A stretch of 64,000 bases of DNA from Galbibacter pacificus (GTDB taxonomy: Bacteria; Bacteroidota; Bacteroidia; Flavobacteriales; Flavobacteriaceae). The stretch lies in the NCBI RefSeq assembly GCF_029603155.1, contig NZ_JAPMUA010000003.1, forward strand, positions 248,001 through 312,000. The letters run 5' to 3'. Position numbers and translations under genes: made by a program. The notes beneath the pieces are model-generated. The model did no database searches. It saw nothing but the letters and a program-made list of their open reading frames with translations, and was not told the DNA's origin. Positions 52,498 through 61,746 of the stretch are shown piece after piece; the first letter of the stretch is position 1, and every line of letters starts with the position of its first letter.

Positions 52498-53910
52498 ATG
52501 AAAAGAAGAGATTTTTTTAAAAACGGGACCCTTACCGCTATCGGGGCCTCATTGTTAAGTCCCGCAATGCCGGGATATGCAACAGAAAGAAACCTGCGGG
52601 ACACCCATAAGCGAGCAAAGAATATTATTATGCTGGTGAGTGACGGGATGAGTATCGGTACCTTGAACATGGCCGATTTATACCTTAGAAGAAAAACGGG
52701 ACAAGCAAGCCATTGGTTAAGGTTATACCAGGAGGATAAAGTATCCAGGGCATTGATGGATACCGCTTCGGCAAGTTCTTTGGTTACCGATTCGGCAGCT
52801 GCCAGTTCTTCATGGGGAGGCGGGGTACGTGTTCCGAACGGATCTTTAAATGTAAGCGGGAATGGGGAAGCACATTTGCCTCTATGGCAAAAGTTTAAAA
52901 AGGCGGGAAAAAAAGCAGGGGTCGTTACCACCGTACCGGCAACCCACGCTACCCCGGCAGGTTTTTGCATCAACTCGAAATCAAGAAATGCCCAGGAGCA
53001 AATTGCTGAGGATTATCTGAAACAAGGGATCGATGTGATCATGGGAGGCGGGAATAAGTATTTTTCATCCGATAAGCGAAAAGATAAAACAGATATGTAC
53101 AGGCAGTACAAAACTGCGGGATACAATGTGGTAAAGACTCGTAACGAACTGCTTCATGCCGATGCCAATAAACCGCTGCTTGGTATTTTTGGGGAAGAAT
53201 CATTGCCATATACCATAGATTACAACAACGATACGGCTCTTCAAACCGAATTTCCCACTCTTGAAGAAATGACCCGTAAAGCCATCGATACAATGAAACA
53301 GCACCAAGAAGGTTTTGTACTTTTAGTTGAAGGGGGAAAAGTGGATTGGGCTGCACATGGTAATGATATAGCTGGATTGATATACGACCAGGCAGCGTTT
53401 GATGCGGCCATTGGAGCAGCGATGGAATTTGCAGAAAACGACCAAGAAACATTGGTTATCATTACCACAGATCATGGAAATGCAAATCCGGGCCTGATTT
53501 ATGGGAAGGATGTAAATAAAAATTTTGATTCAATTCAAAATTATAAACACTCCAATGAATGGATTTTAAATGGGATTAATGCAAAAACGAACACCTCACA
53601 ATTGAAGGAGCGTGTGGCGTATGCCAATAATATAGCACTAACCGATCAAGAGGCTAGTAAATTACTGGGATATTATGCTAATTTGAACCAAGAAGATGGT
53701 TTGTACAATCCCAAACATTTGCCTTTTAGTATTTTAGCCGAGATTCAAAAGCAGCATAATTCCGTAGGATGGATAAGTATGAACCATTCGGCAGATTATG
53801 TCGAGCTGGCAATGTATGGCCCCGGCAGTGATTTATTAAAACCTTTTGTTAAAAATACAGCGTTGCATTACCAGATGTTGCAAGCTGCTGAAGTTGCAAA
53901 TATTTTTTAA
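52498..53910 (+). CDS. Alkaline phosphatase (PhoA superfamily)
   Basis: A 470-residue zinc/magnesium phosphomonoesterase. The leader (MKRRDFFKNGTLTAIGAS) resembles a Tat signal, though with a single pair of Arg (KRRDFF). Motifs are LVSDGMSIG, the nucleophile region LVTDSAAAS, EGGKVDWAAHGND, TTDHGNANPG and WISMNHSADYVELAMYGPG. It follows the CFFC protein after 28 bases, so it may be cotranscribed with the metal locus, which would make sense for a zinc enzyme. That regulatory link is inference. Confidence 0.9.
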   Translation: MKRRDFFKNGTLTAIGASLLSPAMPGYATERNLRDTHKRAKNIIMLVSDGMSIGTLNMADLYLRRKTGQASHWLRLYQEDKVSRALMDTASASSLVTDSAAASSSWGGGVRVPNGSLNVSGNGEAHLPLWQKFKKAGKKAGVVTTVPATHATPAGFCINSKSRNAQEQIAEDYLKQGIDVIMGGGNKYFSSDKRKDKTDMYRQYKTAGYNVVKTRNELLHADANKPLLGIFGEESLPYTIDYNNDTALQTEFPTLEEMTRKAIDTMKQHQEGFVLLVEGGKVDWAAHGNDIAGLIYDQAAFDAAIGAAMEFAENDQETLVIITTDHGNANPGLIYGKDVNKNFDSIQNYKHSNEWILNGINAKTNTSQLKERVAYANNIALTDQEASKLLGYYANLNQEDGLYNPKHLPFSILAEIQKQHNSVGWISMNHSADYVELAMYGPGSDLLKPFVKNTALHYQMLQAAEVANIF

Positions 53911-53977
53911 CGATCATTACAAAATTCATTATAAATATGGTGCAATATGTTCTGAACATTTTTAAAATAATTTTAAT

Positions 53978-54919
53978 ATGAATTTTTACAGTCAGTTTCT
54001 TTTACTCATTATGCTATTGATAGTTTCGTGCAAGGGAAAAACCGATAATGCTAACGATAAGCCATTCAGTAAAGATAAAATAGTAGAATATTTTGGTAAA
54101 GATGTATCAAAAGTAGTATTTAACCATCTGTATGTTGTAGTGGATAGTCTTTCCTATGCCAAATTTATGGAGAACAAAGAATGGCGTAACTCATACGCTT
54201 CTATGGACATGGGGCTGCCCAATTTTCAGGAAGCAAATAAAACCGCTGCTTCTTGCTATGTTAGAGGGCATAAACACTACATAGAAATTTTAGGTCCAAA
54301 CAATATATTTAGCGAGCCTGTGGGCAAAAGCGGTTTGGGATATTCTTTAGAGAATAAGGATGAGCATTTTCATTTGGGAATTGAACCCAGATTAAAAGCA
54401 AATGGAACATCTTATCTATCGGCAAATGAAACTGTAGACATGCCTTTTGGCGATACGAAACAAACTTGGTTTAAGGCATTTTATACCCCAAGCCCAGGAA
54501 CTGCATTATACACGTGGTATGCATTTTATAACCCATCGTTTTTAGAAGTTTTATATGGTGATGACTATACTACCTATTCAAGGGAAACATATCTTAAGGG
54601 AAGTTACACCAACGAAAAGCTTTTTCAAGGCGTGGAAAAATTGGAATTAATTTGCACGATAAAAGACTATAACCGTATTGCACAAGAAATGCGTCATTTA
54701 GGCTGTGAACTTATAAAAAAAGAGAATGAGACACTCAGCATTGCTAGTGGGGATATTGTAATTTCTATTTCACCATCTACTAAAGTGGAATTTAGTAGAG
54801 TTAACAAGTTGTATTGTAAATTAAACAATTTAAACTATGAACAAGTCGAGTTGGGAAATTTATTGATTAAAAACAATGGTAAAGAGTCAGTATGGGACTT
54901 TTCCAAGCTTTACAAATAA
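53978..54919 (+). CDS. DUF5829-like lipoprotein
   Basis: A 313-residue lipoprotein (lipobox LIVSC). The mature domain begins VVFNHLYVVVDSLSYAKF and includes RGHKHYIEILGPN and GLGYSLENKDEHFHLGIE, like VOC-type metal-binding modules, and matches DUF5829 of Bacteroidota. Function unknown. It is 67 bases after the alkaline phosphatase gene on the same strand, with no consensus promoter between. Confidence 0.72.
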   Translation: MNFYSQFLLLIMLLIVSCKGKTDNANDKPFSKDKIVEYFGKDVSKVVFNHLYVVVDSLSYAKFMENKEWRNSYASMDMGLPNFQEANKTAASCYVRGHKHYIEILGPNNIFSEPVGKSGLGYSLENKDEHFHLGIEPRLKANGTSYLSANETVDMPFGDTKQTWFKAFYTPSPGTALYTWYAFYNPSFLEVLYGDDYTTYSRETYLKGSYTNEKLFQGVEKLELICTIKDYNRIAQEMRHLGCELIKKENETLSIASGDIVISISPSTKVEFSRVNKLYCKLNNLNYEQVELGNLLIKNNGKESVWDFSKLYK

Positions 54920-54946
54920 AAAAATAACCCTTAAAAATTAAATTTT

Positions 54947-55771
54947 ATGAAAAGAAGTAAAATAAATCTAATTATAGCTGCATTGGTAGCTACATTAAGC
55001 ATTATGGCTTGCAAAGAACAGAAGAAAAGTGATCATAAAGAAGCTGTTAAAACTGAAAATGAAGTTACTGATATGAAGGCTAAAAATAAAATTACCCTCC
55101 ATAAGCTAGATGGTTCCCCGGCCTATTCTGATGCGGTGCTTTCAATGGACGCTCCTCAAAGTGGAAAGATTGCTAAAAGTGGAGAAGTTGATTTTTCATT
55201 TACCGTAAAGAACTACAAATTGGGGGCGCAGACAGAGAGTTCCAATACAAATTTACTAGCTAACTCTGATAAGGGGCAACATATTCACTTTATACTAAAT
55301 AACCAGCCCTACTCGGCACATTATGAAGCCAATTTCAGAAAGGAAATCCCTGATGGTGTACATTATTTAGTGGCGTTTTTAAGCCGGTCGTACCATGAGT
55401 CGGTTAAAAACGACAATTCTTTCGTGGTAAAAAAACTAGAAGTAGGAACCAATCCTAAAGATACTTTACAAATGGATATGGATGCACCAACATTAATTTA
55501 CAGTCGCCCCAAAGGGGAGTATGCTGGCAAAGATACCGAAAACTTGTTGTTGGATTTTTTTGTGTTGAATACAGAACTTTCCGAAGATGGAAACAAAGTG
55601 AGGGCTACTATCAATGGAGATGAGTTTTTAATAACTCAATGGGCTCCTTATGTTATCAAGGGGTTGCCAAAAGGAGAAGTCATTATTAGTTTAGAGCTTG
55701 TTGATAGTAATGGCAATTTGATTCCGGGCCCTTTCAATAAAGTGACCAGAACAGTGATTTTGAAAAACTAA
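54947..55771 (+). CDS. Lipoprotein of unknown function
   Basis: A 274-residue lipoprotein (lipobox IMAC, then KEQKKSDHKE). The mature part has beta-sandwich strands and the segment KGQHIHFILNNQPYSAHYE, plus GVHYLVAFLSRSYHESVK. Similar proteins in flavobacteria are labelled phosphopeptide-binding without strong grounds. It follows the DUF5829 gene after 27 bases, so the two are probably one transcript. Confidence 0.68.
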   Translation: MKRSKINLIIAALVATLSIMACKEQKKSDHKEAVKTENEVTDMKAKNKITLHKLDGSPAYSDAVLSMDAPQSGKIAKSGEVDFSFTVKNYKLGAQTESSNTNLLANSDKGQHIHFILNNQPYSAHYEANFRKEIPDGVHYLVAFLSRSYHESVKNDNSFVVKKLEVGTNPKDTLQMDMDAPTLIYSRPKGEYAGKDTENLLLDFFVLNTELSEDGNKVRATINGDEFLITQWAPYVIKGLPKGEVIISLELVDSNGNLIPGPFNKVTRTVILKN

Positions 55772-55919
55772 GTTGAACAATTGGCATACAATTCAGTTTT
55801 GAAAATGGGAACCTAATTAGGAACCTAATTTCTCCCAAAAACTTGACAAGTTGACTTTTCAATGGAAATGCATATAGGTGCAGTAATTGTAGCTAAACAT
55901 GCATTGTATATACTTATAA

Positions 55920-55954
55920 ATCAAAAAATCCAGTCTATTTTGTAGACTGGATTT
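55920..55954. terminator. Terminator of tRNA-Asn, also suited to the lipoprotein gene
   Basis: AAATCCAGTCTA (55926-55937) pairs perfectly with TAGACTGGATTT (55943-55954). The minus strand continues TTTGATTT after the stem; the plus strand continues CTAATTTT. Confidence 0.8.
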
Positions 55955-55963
55955 CTAATTTTG

Positions 55964-56037
55964 CTCCCCCTCTTGGGCTCGAACCAAGGACCCTCTGATT
56001 AACAGTCAGATGCTCTAACCAACTGAGCTAAGGAGGA
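55964..56037 (-). tRNA. tRNA-Asn (anticodon GTT)
   Basis: On the minus strand the cloverleaf is complete: acceptor TCCTCCT/AGGGGGA with one wobble, D arm GCTC...GAGC, anticodon loop CTGTTAA with anticodon GTT, T arm CTTGG-TTCGAGC-CCAAG and discriminator G73, as expected for asparagine. CCA is not encoded. Confidence 0.95.
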
Positions 56038-56160
56038 ATTTTATTTTAATTTGCTCAACGAGCTTTAATCGGGCTGTTGAGAAAGATTTTATTCCTTTTT
56101 TGCGGATGCAAATATATATGTTTTTTTCGGTAAGGCAAACAAAAAATATCTTTTTTTATT

Positions 56161-57486
56161 TTATTTAAAAATCGCCTTGTATATATCGTTTCCGTTGGCG
56201 TACAAAAGTAAGGCAATTAATAAAAAGAACCCAACCATTTGTGCATATTCCAAGAATTTTTCACTTGGTTTTCTGCCGGTGATCATTTCATATAACAAGA
56301 ACATCACATGGCCCCCGTCCAGTGCCGGAATGGGTAAGATGTTCATAAATGCCAAAATAATAGAAATAAAGGCCGTTGAAAGCCAAAACCCTTGCCAATT
56401 CCATGTGTCGGGAAATAGTTTGGCAATGGTGCCAAAACCACCTACTTCGGTAGCTCCTTTTTTGGTAAATATAAATTTCATGGAACTTATATAGTCCCTT
56501 AAGGTCCAATACCCGTATTCGATACCTGCCGGAATTGCTTCTGTGAAAGAATATTTTTTCTTGGTAATGTCTTTAATGGTAAAAGAGGCCTTTGGGTAAA
56601 CGCCTATTGTTTTATTTTCGCCGGGGGTAACCGAAATAGTATCTGTTATTTTGTTCTTCTTTATTACCAGATGAATCGGTGTGTTTTCATTTTGCTTTAC
56701 AACGTCTGTAAACTCGTCCCAAAAAGTAATGGCAGTTCCGTTCACTGAAACAATTTCGTCGTTTGCTTCTAGCCCTGCCTTGGCTGCGGGGCTATCTGGT
56801 ACAATGCTGTCCAGAACCGGTGCTATTCTCGGGGTAAAAGGTCTTATAGCCCCTTCCTTGTACAAATAGGTGCCCAGACTGTCCGGTACACTTAAAATTT
56901 CGGTCTTGCCATTGGCATGGGCCACTTCTACATTTTCGATATCGCGTACTACAATAATCCTCCCGACATCCATAATGTCTTCAGGTTTTTTGCCGTCTAT
57001 CTTTAGAATTTTGTCACCGTCCCTAAAACCGTATTGCTTTAACTGTTCGGCTACCTTAAATCCATTGGGATAAATATCCTGTGGAAATTCATTGCTTCCC
57101 CATACGTATAAGACCATGGCATAAATAAAGAATCCTAAAATAAGGTTTACCGTTACGCCCCCCAACATAATTATAAGCCGTTGCCATGCCGGTTTAGAGC
57201 GAAACTCCCAAGGCTGTGGCGGTTGTGCCATTTGCTCTTTGTCCATGCTTTCGTCTATCATCCCAGATATTTTCACATAGCCCCCCAGTGGTAGCCAGCC
57301 AATACCATAAACGGTCTCGCCTATTTTCTTTTTAAACAAAGCAAACTTTACATCGAAGAATAAAAAGAATTTTTCAACGCGGGTCTTAAATAATTTTGCA
57401 GGGATAAAATGCCCTAATTCATGCAGAATAATTAATATGGATAAACTTAAAAAAAGTTGTAATGCCTTAACTAAAATCGGACTCAT
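56161..57486 (-). CDS. rseP: RIP metalloprotease RseP (site-2 protease)
   Basis: An intramembrane zinc protease of 441 residues from the ATG at 57486. His22-Glu-Leu-Gly-His26 (HELGHF) lies in the first helix, a PDZ domain follows (about 225-290, SPAAKAGLEANDEIVSVNG), and ILPIPALDGGHVMF supplies the third ligand Asp. It cuts membrane anchors such as anti-sigma factors or signal-peptide remnants. The frame extends to 57513, but that overlaps the -7 element, which supports 57486. Confidence 0.92.
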   Translation of the reverse strand: MSPILVKALQLFLSLSILIILHELGHFIPAKLFKTRVEKFFLFFDVKFALFKKKIGETVYGIGWLPLGGYVKISGMIDESMDKEQMAQPPQPWEFRSKPAWQRLIIMLGGVTVNLILGFFIYAMVLYVWGSNEFPQDIYPNGFKVAEQLKQYGFRDGDKILKIDGKKPEDIMDVGRIIVVRDIENVEVAHANGKTEILSVPDSLGTYLYKEGAIRPFTPRIAPVLDSIVPDSPAAKAGLEANDEIVSVNGTAITFWDEFTDVVKQNENTPIHLVIKKNKITDTISVTPGENKTIGVYPKASFTIKDITKKKYSFTEAIPAGIEYGYWTLRDYISSMKFIFTKKGATEVGGFGTIAKLFPDTWNWQGFWLSTAFISIILAFMNILPIPALDGGHVMFLLYEMITGRKPSEKFLEYAQMVGFFLLIALLLYANGNDIYKAIFK

Positions 57487-57512
57487 AAAAATGGTTTCAA
57501 TTTGAAATCGCA

Positions 57513-57544
57513 CAAAAGTAATGTTTTCAATCTATTTGGCACAA
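57513..57544 (-). promoter_or_regulatory. Promoter of rseP
   Basis: Minus strand: TTG (57544-57542), 21 bases, TACTTTTG (57520-57513), an exact TAnnTTTG, 26 bases before the preferred ATG. Confidence 0.6.
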
Positions 57545-57590
57545 TGAAAATAGATAAGCAGTTGATTTTTATGACGCTTTTATGATAAAA

Positions 57591-57623
57591 TTGCCTTTTT
57601 TAAATGCTATTGTTGTACTTTTG
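57591..57623 (+). promoter_or_regulatory. Promoter of the Sco gene
   Basis: TTG (57591-57593), 22 bases, then TACTTTTG (57616-57623), an exact TAnnTTTG, 20 bases before the ATG. Confidence 0.6.
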
Positions 57624-57643
57624 CAACTCAGAAAAAAACATAA

Positions 57644-58318
57644 ATGCTTCAGTTTTTTAGCAAGTTCAAATATCTCTTCATTACACTTCTAGTGCTTTCG
57701 GCCATCATTGTAAGTTTAATATACCAAGCACTAAAGCCAAAGGAGCGCCTGCCGGTTTATGAGCCATCCATGGTAAATGCATCACTGGTAGATACCAGTA
57801 TTCAATACATAAGGAAATACCACAAAATAGCTCCCTTCAAGTTAATCAATCAAAATGGAGACACCATTACCGAGGCCGATTATGAAGACAAAATTTACGT
57901 GGCCGATTTCTTTTTTACCACATGTCTGTCAATTTGCCCGATCATGACCGACAACATGGTTAAAATTCAGCATAAAATTATAAATGATCCCGATGTTAAG
58001 CTCTTGTCCTACTCGGTAACGCCAAAAATAGATTCGGTGCCGCGCCTTAAGGCCTATGCCAAAGAAAAAGGGGTAATAGACAGTAAGTGGAATATGCTTA
58101 CAGGTGATAAGAAACAAATTTACGAGCTTGCCCGAAAAAGCTACCTAGCGGTTAAGACCGTTGGCGATGGCGGACCTTTCGACATGATACATACCGAAAA
58201 TTTTGTCCTGGTAGATAAAAAAAAGCAGATCCGCGGGTTTTACGATGGTACAAAACAAGAAGAAATAGATAAACTGCTACACGACATTCAGGTTTTAAAA
58301 AACGAATATGCCAAGTAG
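57644..58318 (+). CDS. SCO1/SenC family copper chaperone
   Basis: A 224-residue membrane-anchored thioredoxin-fold protein (anchor about 10-28). It has the copper-binding CxxxC in TTCLSICPIM and the distal His in DMIHTENFVLVD. Sco proteins deliver copper to the CuA centre of cytochrome oxidase or act as thiol reductases. No oxidase genes are nearby. It is divergent from rseP and upstream of feoA, with a separate promoter for each. Confidence 0.9.
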   Translation: MLQFFSKFKYLFITLLVLSAIIVSLIYQALKPKERLPVYEPSMVNASLVDTSIQYIRKYHKIAPFKLINQNGDTITEADYEDKIYVADFFFTTCLSICPIMTDNMVKIQHKIINDPDVKLLSYSVTPKIDSVPRLKAYAKEKGVIDSKWNMLTGDKKQIYELARKSYLAVKTVGDGGPFDMIHTENFVLVDKKKQIRGFYDGTKQEEIDKLLHDIQVLKNEYAK

Positions 58319-58487
58319 TACAAGGGCATATCAGAAAAACGCCAGCTTTTTCCTGCTTTTGCAAATAGGGCGGTGGAATCTGTTCGATTCAGGGCTGGCA
58401 GCTACTGTTTGTACGTCTTGGCAAACATTTAACTTTTAAAACCAGCAAACTAAATTTAATTTATTTCCTCAAACCTAAATTTTATCT

Positions 58488-58517
58488 TACTTTTGCTTAC
58501 TTAAAATCAATCTAAAT
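58488..58517 (+). promoter_or_regulatory. feoAB promoter with candidate iron operator
   Basis: TACTTTTG (58488-58495) is an exact -7 element. Five bases on, TTAAA-ATCAA-TCTAAAT (58501-58517) repeats the motif at the siderophore receptor promoter in the same orientation and near the same position. No -33 element was seen. Confidence 0.6.
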
Positions 58518-58523
58518 AAGGTT

Positions 58524-58769
58524 TTGAAGTTGACGATTGCAAATTTAAAGAGGGGCCAGCGGGCCATTATCAAAGAGTTTTCCACAGATATTATTCCTAT
58601 TAAACTGTTAGAAATGGGATGCCTGCCGGGCAATGAGGTAGAATTATTGCAAATTGCACCGTTCAAAGACCCCTTATATTTAAACATAAACGGGTCATTT
58701 TTGGCAATCCGCCGTGAAACGGCCCTTCAAATAGAAATCGATGTAATTCCAGAAAGTCAATCCGTATGA
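58524..58769 (+). CDS. feoA: Ferrous iron transport protein FeoA
   Basis: An 81-residue SH3-like cytoplasmic protein that supports FeoB. It matches FeoA over IANLKRGQRAIIKEF, KLLEMGCLPGNEVEL and LAIRRETALQIEI. The start is a TTG (MKLTIAN); no ATG exists in a suitable place, so translation begins at TTG 58524 or TTG 58530. Its stop overlaps the feoB start (ATGA). Confidence 0.92.
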   Translation: MKLTIANLKRGQRAIIKEFSTDIIPIKLLEMGCLPGNEVELLQIAPFKDPLYLNINGSFLAIRRETALQIEIDVIPESQSV

Positions 58770-60865
58770 GTAAGCAGATCAATGTAGCCCTCATCGGGAA
58801 CCCCAATACCGGAAAAACATCCATCTTCAACCAATTGACCGGGCTCAACCAAAAAGTTGGTAACTATCCCGGCATTACCGTAGAAAAAAAAGAAGGCGTT
58901 TGCAAACTTCCGCGAGGCGTAAAAGCACATATTATAGATTTGCCCGGGACCTATAGCTTAAATGCCACTTCGTTGGACGAAAATGTGGTAATTGAATTAT
59001 TGCTCAACAAAAAAGACAAAGATTTTCCAGATGTTGCTGTGGTTATTACCGATGTGGAAAACCTAAAGAGAAACTTGCTGCTCTTTACACAAATAAAAGA
59101 TTTAAAAATCCCGGCCATTCTTGTTGTCAATATGGCCGACCGCATGGAACGTAAGGGCATATCCCTTGATATAGATACACTGGAAGAACGCTTGCATACT
59201 AAGATTGCGTTGGTAAGCACGCGTAAAAAAACGGGAATAAACCAGTTAAAAGAACTTATTGCCAATTATAAAAACCTTTCAACAACACCATGTGTGGACA
59301 CCACTTTGGTAGATACCGATTATTTTAACGGATTAAGAGCTGCCTTTCCAAATCAGGATATATACAAACTGTGGCTGGTAATAACCCAGGATGCCAATTT
59401 TGCCAATTTAGACCGTAATTTGATTAAGGATACATCGGCATTCTCCACAAAATCCCAGTCCGAACTCAAAAAAATGCAGCATAAAGAAACCGTGCTGCGT
59501 TATCAGTTCATCAATGGCGTTTTAAAAGAAGGCTATGAAGTGGACATTAATGCAGCGAAAGGCTTCCGTGCTACCATAGACCGCATTTTAACCCACAAAA
59601 TATGGGGCTATGTTGTCTTCTTTTTAATTTTACTTACCATTTTTCAAGCCATATACGATTGGAGCAGCTATCCCATGGATTTTATAGATGGGCTGTTTGC
59701 TTCTTTTAGCGAATGGGCCAAAGAAACGCTTCCGGCAGGCGCACTAACCGATTTAATAGCAGAAGGGATTATTCCCGGACTTGGCGGGATTGTTATATTT
59801 ATACCACAAATAGCCTTTTTGTTCCTTTTCATTTCCATTTTAGAAGAATCGGGCTACATGAGCCGGGTTGTTTTTTTAATGGACCGCATAATGAGGCGTT
59901 TTGGCTTGAGCGGAAAAAGTGTTGTGCCCTTAATCTCCGGAACGGCCTGTGCAATTCCGGCAGTTATGGCCACCCGAAATATAGAAAGCTGGAAAGAACG
60001 GCTTATCACCATTTTGGTAACCCCTTTTGTTACCTGCTCGGCACGTCTCCCGGTATATCTTATCATTATTGCTTTGGTAATTCCAGATAAACGCTTTCTG
60101 GGCATGAACCTACAAGGCATTACACTTATGGCCTTGTACTTGCTTGGCTTTTTAACCGCGGTATTTTCGGCTTGGGCATTGAATAAAGTTTTAAAAGTAA
60201 AAAGCAGGACCTTTTTTGTAGTAGAAATGCCCAATTATAAATTGCCATTGGTAAAAAACGTATTGATAACGGTGGTAGAAAAAACCAAAAGTTTTGTTTT
60301 TGGGGCAGGAAAAATCATCTTGGCAATTTCTATCATTTTATGGTTTTTGGCATCCAATGGACCTTCAGAAAAATTCGATAATGCCGAAGCTGTAATAACT
60401 TCGCAACCCGATAGCCAAAAGCTTACCGAAGAGGAGCTTTCAACAAAAATAGCAGCTTACAAGCTTGAAAATTCATATATTGGTATTGCAGGTCATGCCA
60501 TTGAACCCGCCATAAGGCCTTTGGGTTACGATTGGAAAATAGGCATTGCGCTTATAAGTTCGTTTGCCGCAAGAGAAGTTTTTGTTGGAACACTGGCCAC
60601 TATTTATAGTGTGGGGAGCGACGAAGAAGAAACCATTAAAAACAGAATGGCAGACGAGCGGAACCCGATTACCGGCGGACCATTGTTTAACTTGGCTTCA
60701 GGAATTTCTTTGTTGTTATTTTATGCTTTTGCCATGCAGTGCATGAGTACGGTAGCTATTGTAAAAAGGGAGACCAACGGCTGGAAATGGCCCATGGGAC
60801 AATTGGTATTTATGACGTGTTTTGCTTATATTACAGCTTTAATAGCATATCAATTAATTAAATAA
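58766..60865 (+). CDS. feoB: Ferrous iron transporter FeoB
   Basis: A 699-residue inner-membrane Fe2+ transporter. The N-terminal G domain shows G1 GNPNTGKTS, G3 DLPGTYSL and G4 VVNMADRM; the membrane domain has two Gate repeats (SGTACAIPAVMATR, CSARLPVYL) and SFAAREVFVGTLATIY. It overlaps feoA by 4 bases and is followed after 7 bases by the Cys-rich partner gene. Confidence 0.95.
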   Translation: MSKQINVALIGNPNTGKTSIFNQLTGLNQKVGNYPGITVEKKEGVCKLPRGVKAHIIDLPGTYSLNATSLDENVVIELLLNKKDKDFPDVAVVITDVENLKRNLLLFTQIKDLKIPAILVVNMADRMERKGISLDIDTLEERLHTKIALVSTRKKTGINQLKELIANYKNLSTTPCVDTTLVDTDYFNGLRAAFPNQDIYKLWLVITQDANFANLDRNLIKDTSAFSTKSQSELKKMQHKETVLRYQFINGVLKEGYEVDINAAKGFRATIDRILTHKIWGYVVFFLILLTIFQAIYDWSSYPMDFIDGLFASFSEWAKETLPAGALTDLIAEGIIPGLGGIVIFIPQIAFLFLFISILEESGYMSRVVFLMDRIMRRFGLSGKSVVPLISGTACAIPAVMATRNIESWKERLITILVTPFVTCSARLPVYLIIIALVIPDKRFLGMNLQGITLMALYLLGFLTAVFSAWALNKVLKVKSRTFFVVEMPNYKLPLVKNVLITVVEKTKSFVFGAGKIILAISIILWFLASNGPSEKFDNAEAVITSQPDSQKLTEEELSTKIAAYKLENSYIGIAGHAIEPAIRPLGYDWKIGIALISSFAAREVFVGTLATIYSVGSDEEETIKNRMADERNPITGGPLFNLASGISLLLFYAFAMQCMSTVAIVKRETNGWKWPMGQLVFMTCFAYITALIAYQLIK

Positions 60866-60872
60866 CAAAAGA

Positions 60873-61022
60873 ATGGAGTTGCAGACTATCTTGGTGTATC
60901 TGGTTGTTTTTATGGCAGTTGCTTATTTGGTTTTAAAATTTGTTTTCCCAAAAACATTGTCCTTTTTAGGAGGAAAAAAGGGCGGAAATGCCTGTGGCGA
61001 CGACGATTGTAAATGTCATTGA
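60873..61022 (+). CDS. FeoB-associated Cys-rich membrane protein
   Basis: A 49-residue protein starting MELQTILVYLVVFMAVAYLV (one membrane helix) and ending in CGDDDCKCH, with three cysteines. It matches the short FeoB-associated Cys-rich family in size, composition and place, right after feoB. It may serve as a redox or metal-binding partner of FeoB. Confidence 0.88.
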   Translation: MELQTILVYLVVFMAVAYLVLKFVFPKTLSFLGGKKGGNACGDDDCKCH

Positions 61023-61023
61023 T

Positions 61024-61536
61024 ATGTCCAAACGCGACCTAAAGAAATACCTGGAAACATTAAAGAAAAAGGAATTAGAGACGCAAATAATAGAATTGTA
61101 CAATCGGTTTAAAGAAGTAAAGGTTTACTACGATTTTGTTTTTAACCCGAAAGAAGATAAATTAATAGACGAATGTAAGGCAAAAATTGCCAATGAATAC
61201 TTCCCTATAAAAAGAAAAAGACCCAAAGCAAGGCGGTCTGTAGCACAAAAGTATATTAAACATTTTATGGATTTGGGGGTGAACCCCGTAATGATAGCCG
61301 ATGTGATGTGGTTCAATTTAGAAATAGCCCAAACATTTAACAAAGAAAAGGCAGTAAAACAAGATGCATTTTACAAAAGCATGGCCAAATCTTTTGACGA
61401 GGCTGTTAAATTTACCTTGGTGCATGGATTGATAGACGAATTCAAGCAGCGTTTATTGGCTGTATATCAAGAAGCGCAAATACAAGAATGGCCATTTTTG
61501 TACACGATGGAACGCTCTTTGGATATGGTAGATTGA
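61024..61536 (+). CDS. DUF6155 family protein
   Basis: A 170-residue basic, helical cytoplasmic protein (MSKRDLKKYLETLKKKELE, YYDFVFNPKEDKL, RRSVAQKYIKHFMDLGV). Its ATG is one base after the stop of the Cys-rich gene; the frame extends to 60988, but that part overlaps the Cys-rich protein. Function unknown. It probably shares the feo transcript. Confidence 0.72.
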   Translation: MSKRDLKKYLETLKKKELETQIIELYNRFKEVKVYYDFVFNPKEDKLIDECKAKIANEYFPIKRKRPKARRSVAQKYIKHFMDLGVNPVMIADVMWFNLEIAQTFNKEKAVKQDAFYKSMAKSFDEAVKFTLVHGLIDEFKQRLLAVYQEAQIQEWPFLYTMERSLDMVD

Positions 61537-61565
61537 TATAATAAAAGTAACTTTCCTAAATTTGA

Positions 61566-61703
61566 ATGCATTATGAAAAAAAAAGATTTCCTGAATTTAC
61601 TTATGAAGAAAAAGAAGACCATGGACTGTTCCTTTTAATGCAACAGGCAAATAGAAACAAGACTGTGGAAAGAGATGAGATTATGGATATATTGAACAAG
61701 TAA
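61566..61703 (+). CDS. Small hypothetical protein
   Basis: A 45-residue frame (MHYEKKRFPEFTYEEKEDHG, LFLLMQQANRNKTVERDEIM, DILNK) with balanced charged composition and an amphipathic C-terminal helix. It is bounded by the DUF6155 and NTF2-like genes. No family recognised; it may be real or a remnant. Confidence 0.4.
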   Translation: MHYEKKRFPEFTYEEKEDHGLFLLMQQANRNKTVERDEIMDILNK

Positions 61704-61746
61704 TAAAAAGTATTATTTTTAAGGCAGCTACCATAAAAAACATAAA

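Larger units (their letters stand above)
55772..56160. other. Intergenic interval around tRNA-Asn
   Basis: This 389-base stretch holds the tRNA-Asn gene and its terminator. The part 55772-55925 shows only a short direct repeat (GGAACCTAATT at 55809 and again at 55821) and no supported gene. The part 56038-56160 is AT-rich with nothing recognised. Confidence 0.6.

Noticed and set aside
55864..55947. 27-codon frame before tRNA-Asn
   Set aside because: It runs into the terminator stem and has no coding character.
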